Source: Burkholderiales bacterium
Lineage (GTDB): Bacteria > Pseudomonadota > Gammaproteobacteria > Burkholderiales > Burkholderiaceae_C
Direction: 5' to 3'
Assembly: GCA_016213325.1 (NCBI GenBank)
Contig: JACRAY010000035.1
Location: 62,001-126,000, forward strand
DNA: 64,000 nucleotides
In this document: piece after piece, positions 15,281 to 27,653 of the stretch
Numbering within the stretch: position 1 is the first letter of the stretch
Layout: each line of letters opens with the position of its first letter
Program-made: the position numbers and the translations under genes
The notes under the pieces: generated by a model
What the model saw: only the letters and a program-made list of their open reading frames with translations
What the model was told of the DNA's origin: nothing
Database searches by the model: none

Positions 15281-17535
15281 TTGTGTGCCAGGAATGTCCC
15301 GAGGAGCGACGAGGCACGCGCTACGGGCTCCTCCCAGGCGCCCGGCTGGGGCTGGCGCATCACCGTCACGTCGGCATACCAGGGCATGCGCTCGAAGTGC
15401 AGCCCGTAGCGCCACTCGGGGATGTGCGGTGCGAGCACCCACACCTTCTTGCCCAGCGCGCCCGCATAGTGGACGGTGGTGTTGCACACGGTCAGCACCG
15501 CGTCCAGCGCGCCGATCAGCGCGGCGAACTCGTCGAGGTCCGCGATGGCTTCGCCCCAGTGGTGGATCGTCATGCCCGCCGCCGCCGCCGCCTCGATGTC
15601 GGCGGCCACTTCGCCGTACTGCAGGTTGATCCACGTGGCCTGGTGCGTGGTGGCGAGCGGCGCGAGCATCGTGGCCGAAAAGCTGCGCAGCACCTTGCGC
15701 GTGAGTTCAGTGCCGCCGCGCCACGACACGCCGATGTAGGGGCCGGGGCCCGCCTTTTGGAGCTGCTCGCGCCAGTACGCAACCCGTACGGGGTCGGGCA
15801 GCAGGTAAGGCGTGGCAGGGAACGACTCCTTCGAGCGGCGAAAACGTGCGGGCAGGTCGCCGAGCGGCACGTAGTAGTCGGCCTCGCCGACGTCCTTCAC
15901 CCAGTCGAGCTCCCGGTTCTGGTCGGTCGGGATCACGACGCAGGACGGGAACGAACGCGCCAGCGTGGGCGCCACGCGGTGGATCGCCTCTACATAGACC
16001 TGCGACGGGCCCAGCGCCAGCAGGTCCGGCAGGCACGACGCGAACATCACCTGGTCGCCCAGCCCCTGTTCGGCCAGCACGATGATGCGCTTGCCTTCCA
16101 GCGGCTCGCCCTGCCAGCGCGGGAAGGGCAGCACGCGGAAGAACTTGCTGTACGACAGGCCCCGGTACAGGTAGTCCTCCCAGCCGCCCTCGTAGTTCTC
16201 GTGCAGCAGCCGCATCTGGAAGCGCTGCACGCGCAGGCTCGGCTCGTTGGGGTTGTGCGCAAGCATGTGGTCGAGGATGCGCTCGGCTTCCTCGTAGCGC
16301 CCCAGGTAGGTGATGCACAGCGAGTAGCCGCCGAGCGCCGGGTTGTTCTCCTTGCCGCGCAGCGCGAACAGCTCCTCGTAGGTCTGCAGCGCTTCTTCGT
16401 AGCGGCAGGCCATGACCTGCGCTGCGGCCAACTGCGCGATCAGGTTGACGCTGCGGCGGCCCAGCTTGGCCATGGCCTCGGCCGTCATGTCCGCGGCCTC
16501 GGCGTAGTGCTCGCGCATGTGCAGCACTTCGGCCAGGCAGGCCAGCGTCTCGGCGGAGTCGTCGCCCGACTCCACGGCACGCCGCAGGCAGATTTCGGCC
16601 ATGCGGTGCTGCGACACCGTGGAGTACGCCTGGCCCAGCGCGACCAGCACCTGGGCCTCTTGCGGGTGCCGCTGCACGAAAGCCAGCATGGTCTCGATAC
16701 CGCCCTGCGAGTCGCCCTGCGCCGCATACATCTTGCCGAGCTGCACCGCGAGTTCCGGCTCGTCGGGCCATTGCCCGGCCAGCGCCTCGGCCCGCCGCAG
16801 CGCCTCGTCGTGCCGCCCGGCCTGGTGCAGCGCCACGGCCTCGCGCCAGGCCGCGCCCCAGGGCGCCCCGTCGGTGGCCAGGCTGGGCAGCGGCAGCGCC
16901 TGCTTGGGCGTCCACGCCGCCGGCGGCAGGACCTGCAGCTTTTCCTGCTGCAGCAGTTCGAGGTTGCGCCGCGCATTCTCGAAGTGCGGGTCGATCGCCA
17001 GCGCCTTTTCGAAGGCTTCCAGCGCTGCGCGGCCGTCGCCCTTGGCGGCATGCACGATGCCGAGGTTGTTCCAGCAGGTCTTGTCGTCGGGCAGCGCCCG
17101 CAGGGCGGCGCGCAGCATGCCTTCGGCTATGGGGTAGTTGCCGAGCTGCACATGGCACAGGCCGAGCTGTGCGAAGTAGCGCGGATCCTGCGTCTGCGCG
17201 TTGGCAGCGAACTGCGCATGGCGCAGCGCCGCGTCGGGCTGCCCCTGCTCGAACAGCATCAGCGACAGCCCGTAGTGCGCCTCGACGTAGCCCGGGTCTT
17301 CGCCCAGCACCCACTTGAAGCCCGCCTGCGCCTCGTCGTCGCGGCCCTGGCGGAAAGCGATCTCGGCCTGCAGGCAGCGCTGCACCAGGTCGCGCCGTGG
17401 CGTCTGAGCGTGCAGCCGGACAGCGGCTTCGCTCGCGCGCGCCAGGTCGCCCTTCTGGATGAGGTCGCGCACGTGTTCGACGGTGGCGACGGCGCGCCAC
17501 CGCCCGAAGGCGCTACGGACGATGCTGCCTAGCAA
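15277..17535 (-). CDS. TPR protein with GT9/heptosyltransferase-like C-terminal domain
   Basis: A 752-residue protein. Residues about 20-430 are tandem TPR helices (for example [20 protein letters not shown] and [20 protein letters not shown]). From about 470 the chain becomes a glycosyltransferase-like domain: [31 protein letters not shown], and [21 protein letters not shown], the order of nucleotide-sugar binding elements in family GT9 and related TPR-glycosyltransferases. No signal peptide. It is the last gene of the signalling operon (8 bp after the GspE-like gene) and borders the pilins, suggesting action on a pilus component; this is inference. Confidence 0.75.
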   Translation of the reverse strand: MLGSIVRSAFGRWRAVATVEHVRDLIQKGDLARASEAAVRLHAQTPRRDLVQRCLQAEIAFRQGRDDEAQAGFKWVLGEDPGYVEAHYGLSLMLFEQGQPDAALRHAQFAANAQTQDPRYFAQLGLCHVQLGNYPIAEGMLRAALRALPDDKTCWNNLGIVHAAKGDGRAALEAFEKALAIDPHFENARRNLELLQQEKLQVLPPAAWTPKQALPLPSLATDGAPWGAAWREAVALHQAGRHDEALRRAEALAGQWPDEPELAVQLGKMYAAQGDSQGGIETMLAFVQRHPQEAQVLVALGQAYSTVSQHRMAEICLRRAVESGDDSAETLACLAEVLHMREHYAEAADMTAEAMAKLGRRSVNLIAQLAAAQVMACRYEEALQTYEELFALRGKENNPALGGYSLCITYLGRYEEAERILDHMLAHNPNEPSLRVQRFQMRLLHENYEGGWEDYLYRGLSYSKFFRVLPFPRWQGEPLEGKRIIVLAEQGLGDQVMFASCLPDLLALGPSQVYVEAIHRVAPTLARSFPSCVVIPTDQNRELDWVKDVGEADYYVPLGDLPARFRRSKESFPATPYLLPDPVRVAYWREQLQKAGPGPYIGVSWRGGTELTRKVLRSFSATMLAPLATTHQATWINLQYGEVAADIEAAAAAGMTIHHWGEAIADLDEFAALIGALDAVLTVCNTTVHYAGALGKKVWVLAPHIPEWRYGLHFERMPWYADVTVMRQPQPGAWEEPVARASSLLGTFLAHK

Positions 17536-17543
17536 GGCTCAAG

Positions 17544-19961
17544 CTACTTGATGCAGACGGACCGCACCTGCTTCAGGTCGGTCAGGCCCATCATGATTTT
17601 TTCCATGCCGTCCATCTTCAGCGTGCGCATGCCGCTGGCGACGGCCTCGACGAACAGCTCGGCGACCCGCGCGTGTTCCTGGATCAGCTTCTTGATGGGG
17701 TCGGTGGCCACCAGCAGTTCGTGCAGGCCGATCCGGCCCTTGTAGCCGGTCTTGTTGCACTTGTCGCAGCCGACCGACCGGTAGAACTTCAGCCGGCCGT
17801 CTTCGCCATAGAGCTTGACCCAGCTCTCGTACAGCTTCTTGGCTTCGCCGGCATAGTCGGCCTTCCAGGCCGCGGTCTCCTTCAGGTCGAGCACGTACTC
17901 CGCGATGAAGGTCTTGATCTCTTCCTGCTCGGGGAAGTAGCCCTCCTTGCAGTCGCACAGCTTCTTGGCCAGGCGCTGCGCCAGGATTCCCAGCAGCGCA
18001 TCGGCGAAGTTGAACGGGTCCATGCCCATGTCCAGCAGGCGGATGATGGATTCGGGCGCCGAGTTCGTGTGCAGCGTGGAGAACACCAGGTGGCCGGTGA
18101 GCGACGCTTCGACGCCCATCGACACGGTTTCCTTGTCGCGCGACTCGCCCACCATGATGATGTCCGGGTCGGCGCGCAGGAAGGCCCGCATCACCAGCGG
18201 GAAATCGATCCCCGCCTTCTTGTTCACCTGAACCTGCCGCAGGCCCTTCTGCGTGATTTCCACCGGGTCTTCGGCGGTCCAGATCTTGGTGTCGGCAGTG
18301 TTCAGGTACTTCAGGACCGAGTGCAGCGTGGTCGTCTTGCCCGAGCCCGTGGGGCCGCACACGTAGAACAGGCCGTACGGCTTGCTCACCGTCTTCTCGA
18401 GGTTTTCCTTGTTGTGCGGCGTGAGGCCCAGCTTCTCCATGGGGATCGGCTCGCCTGCCGCCAGGATACGCATCACGACGTCCTCGACGCCGCCGGCCGA
18501 GGGGATGGTGGCCACGCGCAGCTCGATGTCGAGCGGGCCCCACTTCTTGAACTTGATCTTGCCGTCCTGCGGCTTGCGCTTCTCGGAGATGTCGAGGTCG
18601 CACATGATCTTCAGGCGCGTGGTGAGCGCCTGGCGGAAGTGCGACGGCACCTCGATGAAGTTCTGCAGCGAGCCGTCGATGCGCAGCCGGATGCCGGTCT
18701 TCAGCTTGCCGGGCATCGGCTCGATGTGGATGTCCGACGCGCGCATGTTGTAGGCGTCGACGATCACCTTGTTGACGAACTTCACGAGCTCGTTGTCGGC
18801 CGCCGCCGAAGTGACGTCGCCGCCTTCGTCGCTGCCCTCGTCGTCCACCGGCGCGTTCAGGTCGGCCAGCAGCTCGTCGATGGAGGCGCCCTCTTCGCCC
18901 GGCACGCCATACAGCTGCGCCATCGTCTCTTCGAACTCGGTCTGCGTGGTGACCTTGTAGACGAACTTGTTGATCCGCGGGAACACCTGCGGCACGATCT
19001 TGGACCCGCGCACCGCCTCCGGGTCCATGCACATGATGATCAGGCCTTCGGGCGACTCCTCCAGCGGGATCCAGCCCTGCTCGCTGATGAATTCCTTCTT
19101 CAGGTTGCCCTGCAGCGCCTCGATCTTGATGCGGTTCGGGTTGAACGGCTCGTAGGGCACGCCGAAGAACTTGGCGAGCGAGGGCCCGATCTGGGCCGGC
19201 CGGATCTTGTACTCGGCCATCAGCACATTCTCGACCGGCTGCGCCTCTTCGCGCGCCTTGCGCACGGCCTCGGCCAGCTCGTCGGCCGTCATCACGCCGG
19301 CCGACAGCAGTCCGTCGTACTTGGTGGCCTTGCGGCGGTTCTGGTCCTCCGCCTTCTGCATGCGCTGGCGGATGGCGTGCGCCAGCGTCTGGCACAGTTG
19401 CGCCGCGCCCTCGACCTCGAGGTCGCCGAACGGGTTGTCGCTCTTGTTGTTGATGACCTGGATGACGCCATGCAGGGTGTCGCCGTCGAGGATGGGCATC
19501 ACCAGCATCTGCTTGGTGCGGTAGCCCGAGCGCTTGTCGACTTCCTTCAGGAACGACAGGCGCGGGTCGATGCGCTTCAGGGCCTCGTCGTCGTACACGT
19601 CGGCGATGTTGACCATCTGCCGCGCATGCGCGACGTAGCCGGCGATGGACTGCGCGCTGATCGGCAGCTTCAGGTCCTTGGCGGTATTCAGGCCGGTCTT
19701 CACCTTGGACACGATGGACGTCTTGTCCTCGCTCACCGCGTACAGCGTCAGGCGGTCGGCGTTGAACAGCTTGCAGATGTCCTGGCTCGCCTCGAGCATG
19801 ATCTGGTCGATGTTCTCGGTGGCGTGGATCTTGGTGGTGACCTGCTGCAGCTGCTTGTAGAACAGTGCTTCGAAAGTGACGCCCCGCTTTTCGGGCGGCA
19901 GCATCTGGGACTCGAAGAAGGCCTGCGAGTCCCGGTCGGTGGGCTTGAGGACTGCGTTCAT
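17544..19961 (-). CDS. GspE/PilB-family secretion ATPase with N-terminal GAF domain
   Basis: An 805-residue protein. Residues about 35-190 form a GAF domain (IDQIMLEASQDICKLFNADR, MLVMPILDGDTLHGVIQVIN). A T2SSE_N/MshEN-like segment follows at about 215-340. The ATPase domain covers about 390-800 with ASDIHIEP, Walker A GPTGSGKTT near 536, the Asp box EDPVEI and the His box LVFSTLHTNSA. A CDKCNKTGYKGR motif near 735 is a zinc site. GspE/PilB ATPases drive pilus extension or secretion; the GAF domain should add small-molecule or redox control. The start overlaps the phosphodiesterase stop by four bases (ATGA). Confidence 0.9.
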   Translation of the reverse strand: MNAVLKPTDRDSQAFFESQMLPPEKRGVTFEALFYKQLQQVTTKIHATENIDQIMLEASQDICKLFNADRLTLYAVSEDKTSIVSKVKTGLNTAKDLKLPISAQSIAGYVAHARQMVNIADVYDDEALKRIDPRLSFLKEVDKRSGYRTKQMLVMPILDGDTLHGVIQVINNKSDNPFGDLEVEGAAQLCQTLAHAIRQRMQKAEDQNRRKATKYDGLLSAGVMTADELAEAVRKAREEAQPVENVLMAEYKIRPAQIGPSLAKFFGVPYEPFNPNRIKIEALQGNLKKEFISEQGWIPLEESPEGLIIMCMDPEAVRGSKIVPQVFPRINKFVYKVTTQTEFEETMAQLYGVPGEEGASIDELLADLNAPVDDEGSDEGGDVTSAAADNELVKFVNKVIVDAYNMRASDIHIEPMPGKLKTGIRLRIDGSLQNFIEVPSHFRQALTTRLKIMCDLDISEKRKPQDGKIKFKKWGPLDIELRVATIPSAGGVEDVVMRILAAGEPIPMEKLGLTPHNKENLEKTVSKPYGLFYVCGPTGSGKTTTLHSVLKYLNTADTKIWTAEDPVEITQKGLRQVQVNKKAGIDFPLVMRAFLRADPDIIMVGESRDKETVSMGVEASLTGHLVFSTLHTNSAPESIIRLLDMGMDPFNFADALLGILAQRLAKKLCDCKEGYFPEQEEIKTFIAEYVLDLKETAAWKADYAGEAKKLYESWVKLYGEDGRLKFYRSVGCDKCNKTGYKGRIGLHELLVATDPIKKLIQEHARVAELFVEAVASGMRTLKMDGMEKIMMGLTDLKQVRSVCIK

Positions 19962-20749
19962 AGTTCGAACTCCTGTCCGGCACGCAGCCAGCGGATGTCA
20001 TGCGTGACATTCGGACCGAAGGGCTGAGTCTGGTCGAACTTCTGGATCTCGGACATGATCAGCTCGGTCTCGGCCGGCTTGGTGTGGGTGATGAAGATCG
20101 GGAACTTCTTGCTTTTGTCGATGCAGTCGAGCTCCTCGGCGAGCGCGCTGGGGCTCAGGTGCAGGCTGCGCTTGGCCAGGGCCTTCTCGCGGTTGGAGAA
20201 AGCCGTCTCTATGACGAGCGCCGCCACTTCCATCTGGTTGATGCGGCGCCAGAACGCCGGGTTGCGCTCGGTGTCGCCGGTGAAGATCCAGCAGCCCTTG
20301 CCGGCGGTCACCGCGTAGCCGCACGCCGGCACGGTGTGCACGGCGGTCAGCACCTCGATGTACTTGCCGTTCAGCGACAGGGTCTGGCCGACGTGGATTT
20401 CGTGGAAGCTGATGAACGGTGACTCGGGCGTCGGGATGCGGCTGAAGTCGGGCCAGATCACGTTGTTGAAGATGTGGTTCTTCAGCGCGGTGATGGTGCC
20501 CGGCAGGGCATGGATCTTGACCGGCTCGGTGAGCGACGAGGCGATGGAGTCGATCATGAGCGGCAGCGCCGCCACGTGGTCCAGGTGCGAATGCGTCAGC
20601 AGCACGTGCTTGACGCACTTCATCTCGTCCAGCGTCAGGTCGCCCACGCCGGTGCCGGCGTCGACAAGGATGTCGCCGTCGAGCAGGAAGGACGTGGTGC
20701 GGCATTCCTTGGCGATCGCGCCGGAGCACCCCAGCACCCTGACCTTCAT
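19958..20749 (-). CDS. metallo-beta-lactamase-fold 3',5'-cyclic-nucleotide phosphodiesterase
   Basis: A 263-residue MBL-fold protein with the metal motif HSHLDH (His53, His55, Asp57, His58), a later CWIFTGDTERNP (Asp ligand) and IFITHTKPAE (His ligand). The start MKVRVLGCSGAIAKECRTTSFLLD and overall layout are those of class II cyclic-nucleotide phosphodiesterases (CpdP/PDEase_II group), which hydrolyse cAMP or cGMP. It lies 12 bp downstream of a class III cyclase gene in the same operon, which strongly supports that role. RNase Z-like or other MBL hydrolase is the alternative. Confidence 0.8.
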   Translation of the reverse strand: MKVRVLGCSGAIAKECRTTSFLLDGDILVDAGTGVGDLTLDEMKCVKHVLLTHSHLDHVAALPLMIDSIASSLTEPVKIHALPGTITALKNHIFNNVIWPDFSRIPTPESPFISFHEIHVGQTLSLNGKYIEVLTAVHTVPACGYAVTAGKGCWIFTGDTERNPAFWRRINQMEVAALVIETAFSNREKALAKRSLHLSPSALAEELDCIDKSKKFPIFITHTKPAETELIMSEIQKFDQTQPFGPNVTHDIRWLRAGQEFEL

Positions 20750-20761
20750 TGCGGCGTTTCC

Positions 20762-23011
20762 TTACTTGGTCTCGAAATTGGTCGCCCCGTCCCAGGAGGG
20801 ATCGAAAGGAAGCAATCGCATTGAGGCTACACGTTCAGCGTACAACTCGTAAAGGTATTTTTTTGCATTCGCGCGCTGCAGGTTCAGCAGCAGCACGTCG
20901 CACTGGTCCCAGTCCTGGGCGCGGTAGGCTTTCAGGAAGGTGTTCCAGGCCTTCAGTTCGTCGGCCACCGCCTTGTCCACGCGGTCGGCGGGGGCAACCG
21001 GCCAGTAGATGGCCACCGCCTGCTCCTTGCCCTTGACCCGCACCCGGTCCAGCTCCTGCCAGGCGAAATCGGGCGCGAGCTTGCGGGTGGACTCGCTCAC
21101 CACGATGTCCACCCCGTACACCTTGGACAGCCCCTCCAGGCGCGAGCCGAGGTTGACGGCGTCACCGATCACGGTATACGCGCGGCGCACCTCGGAGCCC
21201 ATGTCGCCGACGCACATCGTCCCGGTGTTCAGGCCGATGCCGATGCCGATCTCGGGAATACCCTTAGCCCGCTGCTCCTCGTTGATCTTGCGGACTTCGG
21301 CCGCCATCTCCAGCGCGGTCTTGACCGACTGGTGCGCGTGGTTCGGGATGTCCACTGGGGCGCCCCAGAACGCCATGACGCAGTCGCCCATGTACTTGTC
21401 GATGGTGCCGCGGTTGCGCCGGATGATGGCGGACAGGCGGTTGAACACCACGTTCAGCAGCGCCTGCAGCTGCGTGGGCTCCATCTTCTCCGACAGCTTG
21501 GTGAAGCCGCGCATGTCGCAGAACAGCACCGTCAGCTCCTTGCTGGCCGCTTGCATCGAGTAGCTGTCGGGGTCCTTCACCATCTCGTCCACCAGCTCCG
21601 GCGGCACGTAGGTGCCGAACAGGTTGGCGATGGCGCGCTTGCTGCGGCTTTCGACGAAGTAGCCGTAGCTCATGTTGAGCGCGAACGCGGTGATGCACAT
21701 GACCAGCGCCGCGCCCAGCGGCAGCACGAAGCCTTCGCCGACGAAGAAGTAGAAGTTGAGCGCCGTGACGGCTGCGATGGTGACCAGGCTCAGGACGATG
21801 GCGCTGGTGGCCGTCAGCAGCGGCAGCGCGAAGGCCAGCGTGAGACCGGCCAGCAGCAGGATCACCAGGTCGTAGCCCAGCGCCCAGTCGGGCTTGACCG
21901 GAATGGCGCCGTCGATCAGGCCCGACAGCAGGTTGGCATGCACCTCGACCCCGGCGTACGACTCGCCCACCGGCGTGACCCGCTGGTCCAGCAGGCCGGG
22001 CGCTGTGGTGCCGACGATCACCAGCTTGTCCTTCAGGCTGGCCTCGGGCAGGCGCTTGGCGATCAGGTCGGACGCCGAGACGTACTTGTACGAGCCGCCC
22101 TTGACGCCGCCGGGCCCACGGAACGGCACCAGCGCCACGATGCCTTCGGCCACCGGGATGCGCACCGCCCTTTCGCCCTGGCGCAGGCGCAGGTGGTCCA
22201 GTCCCTTGTAGTTCCTGGGCAGGTAGCTCTCCTGCGCGAAGCCCGGCTCCACCTGCGGGCGGCCTGCGATGGTGCGGAACATCGCGAGCGCCAGGGTTTC
22301 GTAGAACTGCTCCTGGTACTCGGAGATGAGGGGCACCGCGCGCACCACGCCATCGCTGTCGACGATGGGGTTGAAGTAGCCGCCCACCGGCGCGGCGTTG
22401 GCGAGCCGCTCGATGTTGGCGCCGTAGCCGTTCCAGGCGTAGTACTTGATGCCCCGGCCGTGGAACGCCTCCTTGCCCATGACGGGGGACGGCAACTTGC
22501 CGACGGTGAGCTTGTCGCGGTCGCTCGTGAAGTAGAAGCCCAGCACCACCGGCCGGTTCTTCAGCGCGTTGGCGAGCAGCCCGTCGTAGTCGAGCGACGC
22601 CTGCAGCTTCGCGATGCGATCGGCAAAGCCCGGCGTGTCCTTCATCTCGCCGGCCGCCAGCTCGTTCAGCCGCTTCAGGCCCGAGCTTTCGTCCGGCTCC
22701 GGGAAGACGATGTCGAAGCCGACGATCGCCGCCTTCTGCCGGTCGAACATCTCGTTGACCATGTCGGCCACTCGGTTGCGGCTCCAGGGCCAGTGGCCGA
22801 TCTCGGCCAGGCTCTTCTCGTCGAGGTCCACGATGACGATGCGCTCGTCCATCGTGCGCGGCATGGTGGTGCGCAGGCGCGCGTCGTAGATGATGTCGTC
22901 CAGCCGCTGCAGCACGCCGACCGGCAGCACGCCGAGCGTGTGCAGCAGCGCCAGCACCAGGGGAATCAGCGTGACCGCAATGCGCGGCCCGTGCCGGGCG
23001 AGCAGGTTCAT
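20762..23011 (-). CDS. CHASE2-domain class III adenylate/guanylate cyclase
   Basis: A 749-residue membrane protein. One N-terminal helix (about 9-27) is followed by a periplasmic CHASE2 sensor (about 30-370; DERIVIVDLDEKSLAEIGHWPWSR is typical), three helices (about 375-450), then a class III cyclase domain (about 490-660). Metal aspartates lie in TVLFCDMRGFTKLSE and DKYMGDCVMAFWGAP; AYTVIGDAVNLGSRLEGL holds the catalytic Asn/Arg region. A 70-residue helical tail follows. It makes a cyclic nucleotide, probably cAMP, in response to an unknown periplasmic signal. The adjoining phosphodiesterase gene provides removal. Confidence 0.9.
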   Translation of the reverse strand: MNLLARHGPRIAVTLIPLVLALLHTLGVLPVGVLQRLDDIIYDARLRTTMPRTMDERIVIVDLDEKSLAEIGHWPWSRNRVADMVNEMFDRQKAAIVGFDIVFPEPDESSGLKRLNELAAGEMKDTPGFADRIAKLQASLDYDGLLANALKNRPVVLGFYFTSDRDKLTVGKLPSPVMGKEAFHGRGIKYYAWNGYGANIERLANAAPVGGYFNPIVDSDGVVRAVPLISEYQEQFYETLALAMFRTIAGRPQVEPGFAQESYLPRNYKGLDHLRLRQGERAVRIPVAEGIVALVPFRGPGGVKGGSYKYVSASDLIAKRLPEASLKDKLVIVGTTAPGLLDQRVTPVGESYAGVEVHANLLSGLIDGAIPVKPDWALGYDLVILLLAGLTLAFALPLLTATSAIVLSLVTIAAVTALNFYFFVGEGFVLPLGAALVMCITAFALNMSYGYFVESRSKRAIANLFGTYVPPELVDEMVKDPDSYSMQAASKELTVLFCDMRGFTKLSEKMEPTQLQALLNVVFNRLSAIIRRNRGTIDKYMGDCVMAFWGAPVDIPNHAHQSVKTALEMAAEVRKINEEQRAKGIPEIGIGIGLNTGTMCVGDMGSEVRRAYTVIGDAVNLGSRLEGLSKVYGVDIVVSESTRKLAPDFAWQELDRVRVKGKEQAVAIYWPVAPADRVDKAVADELKAWNTFLKAYRAQDWDQCDVLLLNLQRANAKKYLYELYAERVASMRLLPFDPSWDGATNFETK

Positions 23012-23049
23012 GGCCGGTCAGGACTCCACCGGTGCCATGCGGCGCGGCC

Positions 23050-23748
23050 TCAGGCCGCCTGCACGAACTGCATCTGCGTGCCGGCCAGTTCCAGCAGGTC
23101 GCCGTTTTTCAGGGTGACGGGCTCGGCGCCGATGGCTGCGCCGTTGAGCGTGGGCTTGTTGGACCCTTCGACATGGGCGACCACGAAGCCGTGCGGCCGC
23201 TTGGTGATGGCGGCCACGGCCACGCCGGGCTTGCCGATGGTGGTGACCACCTTCACCAGCGCCACTTCGCGGCCGGCGGCGGCGCCGGACAGCACCTTGA
23301 TGCTGGCGTTGATGTTGGCGAGGTCGCCGTTGGCGGCGGCGCCGGCCGGCGCAGCCGCCGGTGCGCCGCCGGCGGCTGGGGCCGCGGCCGGGGGCTTGGC
23401 AACCGGCGGCGGGACGACGCCCGCCTTCATGATCATGGTGCGCTCGAAGGTCGGGCCGGTGGCTTCGCCGACGAACTTGATCTTGTACTTGCCGATCTCG
23501 ATCGTGTCGTTATTCTGCAACAGCTGCTTCTTCACCGCCTTGCCGTTGACGTACGTGCCGTTCGTGCTGTTCAGGTCCTCGAGGTAGACCTCGGTGCCGC
23601 TCATCTGCAGGACGGCGTGCTCGCCGGAGACGGCCAGGTTGTCGATCACGATGTCGTTGTACGGCCTGCGTCCCAGCGACGTGCGGTCCTTGGTCAACTG
23701 CACTTCCTTGATGACAACACCGTCGATCGAAACGATCATTTTCGGCAT
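23050..23748 (-). CDS. FHA-domain protein with two FHA modules
   Basis: A 232-residue protein. FHA1 (about 18-95) has the full phosphothreonine-binding set: SLGRRPYNDIVI, SGEHAVL and LNSTNGTYVNG. A proline/alanine linker (about 110-145) leads to a second, degenerate FHA-like module (about 148-230; TTIGKPGVAVAAI, NKPTLNGAAIG, LKNGDLLELAG) that lacks the Arg and Ser-x-x-His signature. The neighbouring kinase and phosphatase should write and erase the phosphothreonine it reads. CAGGAG precedes the start at a good distance. Confidence 0.9.
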   Translation of the reverse strand: MPKMIVSIDGVVIKEVQLTKDRTSLGRRPYNDIVIDNLAVSGEHAVLQMSGTEVYLEDLNSTNGTYVNGKAVKKQLLQNNDTIEIGKYKIKFVGEATGPTFERTMIMKAGVVPPPVAKPPAAAPAAGGAPAAAPAGAAANGDLANINASIKVLSGAAAGREVALVKVVTTIGKPGVAVAAITKRPHGFVVAHVEGSNKPTLNGAAIGAEPVTLKNGDLLELAGTQMQFVQAA

Positions 23749-23798
23749 GGTCGACTCCTGTTGCTCGTTTTCATTCCAGTAGAACCTTTAGCCTCGAG

Positions 23799-24584
23799 TC
23801 ATTGTCCCAATAAACGGGAAATCAAGCCTCTTTTTTTGGAGCCGCTGTTGGCCAGTGCCAGCAGGACCGAGATGTTGTCCCGGCCCCCATTGGCGTTGGC
23901 CGCATCGACCAGTTGCGCCACCTTCTGCTCCAGCGGGGCTTCGCCCGCGAGGATCTTGGCGATGCCCGCGTCGTCGAGCATGTCCGACAGCCCGTCGGAG
24001 CACATGAGGTACAGGTCGCCGACTTCGACCTTGTGCTCGTTGACTTCCAGCAGCACGGCGTCCTCGACGCCGAGCGCGCGCGTCACCAGGTTCTTGTTGG
24101 TCGACGTCGCGGCCTGCTCCGGCGTGATGAGGCCGGCGTCCATCTGCTCCTGCAGCAGCGAATGGTCCTTGGTGATCTGCACCAGTTCCGCTCCGCGCAT
24201 GCGGTAGCAGCGCGAGTCGCCGATGTGCCCGAGCATCAGCTTGCCGTCCTGGAAGCAGCCCAGCACCAGCGTCGTGCCCATGCCCGAATACTGCGGGTTG
24301 GAGTTGGCGGCGTTGAAGATCGAGCGGTTCGCGTTGTCGACGCAGATCTCCATGGCGCGGCGCACTTCGCGCGGGTTCGCGTTGCGGCCGGCCTGGCCGA
24401 GCCAGCGCCCGAGTTCGGACTTGATGAAGGTGGTGGCCATGCCGCTGGCGATTTCGCCGGCGTTGTAGCCCCCCATGCCGTCGGCCAGGATGCCGAGGCG
24501 CACGGACTCGTCGAACGTGACCGAGTCCTCGTTGTTATCCCGCGCCAGGCCGGGGTCGGTGCGGATGCAAAACTCGTAGTTCAT
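23799..24584 (-). CDS. PP2C-family Ser/Thr protein phosphatase
   Basis: A 261-residue phosphatase with all PPM metal motifs: RDNNEDS, LADGMGGYNAGE, GMGTTLVLG, LGHIGDSRCYR, MCSDGLSDMLDD and GGRDNISVLLAL. Length and lack of membrane segments match the soluble Stp1/PrpC group, which dephosphorylates Ser/Thr kinases and their targets. It lies 11 bp after the kinase gene and 50 bp before the FHA gene, forming a write-erase-read set. The C-terminal SGSKKRGLISRLLGQ is basic and may be a docking tail. Confidence 0.93.
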   Translation of the reverse strand: MNYEFCIRTDPGLARDNNEDSVTFDESVRLGILADGMGGYNAGEIASGMATTFIKSELGRWLGQAGRNANPREVRRAMEICVDNANRSIFNAANSNPQYSGMGTTLVLGCFQDGKLMLGHIGDSRCYRMRGAELVQITKDHSLLQEQMDAGLITPEQAATSTNKNLVTRALGVEDAVLLEVNEHKVEVGDLYLMCSDGLSDMLDDAGIAKILAGEAPLEQKVAQLVDAANANGGRDNISVLLALANSGSKKRGLISRLLGQ

Positions 24585-24595
24585 ACAGGTCGGGC

Positions 24596-27433
<2,838 letters not shown>

Positions 27434-27564
27434 TTCCCGCCCCTTGTGCAGACCTGCCCAGATGCCTGTGTTTCCCCACAGGCCGCGCTCCCATGACGCC
27501 ACAGTCAGGGGCGCAGGACTCCTTGTGGGCACGTTATCAGACGCGACAACAACCTACAAGGGAC

Positions 27565-27586
27565 TTCGTGAGCAGATTCTCACGAA
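27565..27586. promoter_or_regulatory. palindrome upstream of the kinase operon
   Basis: Perfect 8-bp arms TTCGTGAG and CTCACGAA are separated by six bases, 132-153 bp upstream of the kinase start. There is no T-run on either side, so it looks like a protein-binding dyad more than a terminator. It could control the signalling operon. Confidence 0.4.
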
Positions 27587-27600
27587 TTGTTGCAAACGCG

Positions 27601-27632
27601 CACGGCCCGGATGCGGGGCATCGCGGGCCGTG
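27601..27632 (-). terminator. hairpin downstream of sucD
   Basis: The arms CACGGCCCG and CGGGCCGTG enclose a second stem (GATGC/GCATC), with one unpaired G, 22 bp past the sucD stop. Only a short TTT follows on the minus strand, so termination strength is uncertain. Confidence 0.55.
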
Positions 27633-27653
27633 GCGGACCGGGGAAAACCCGGC

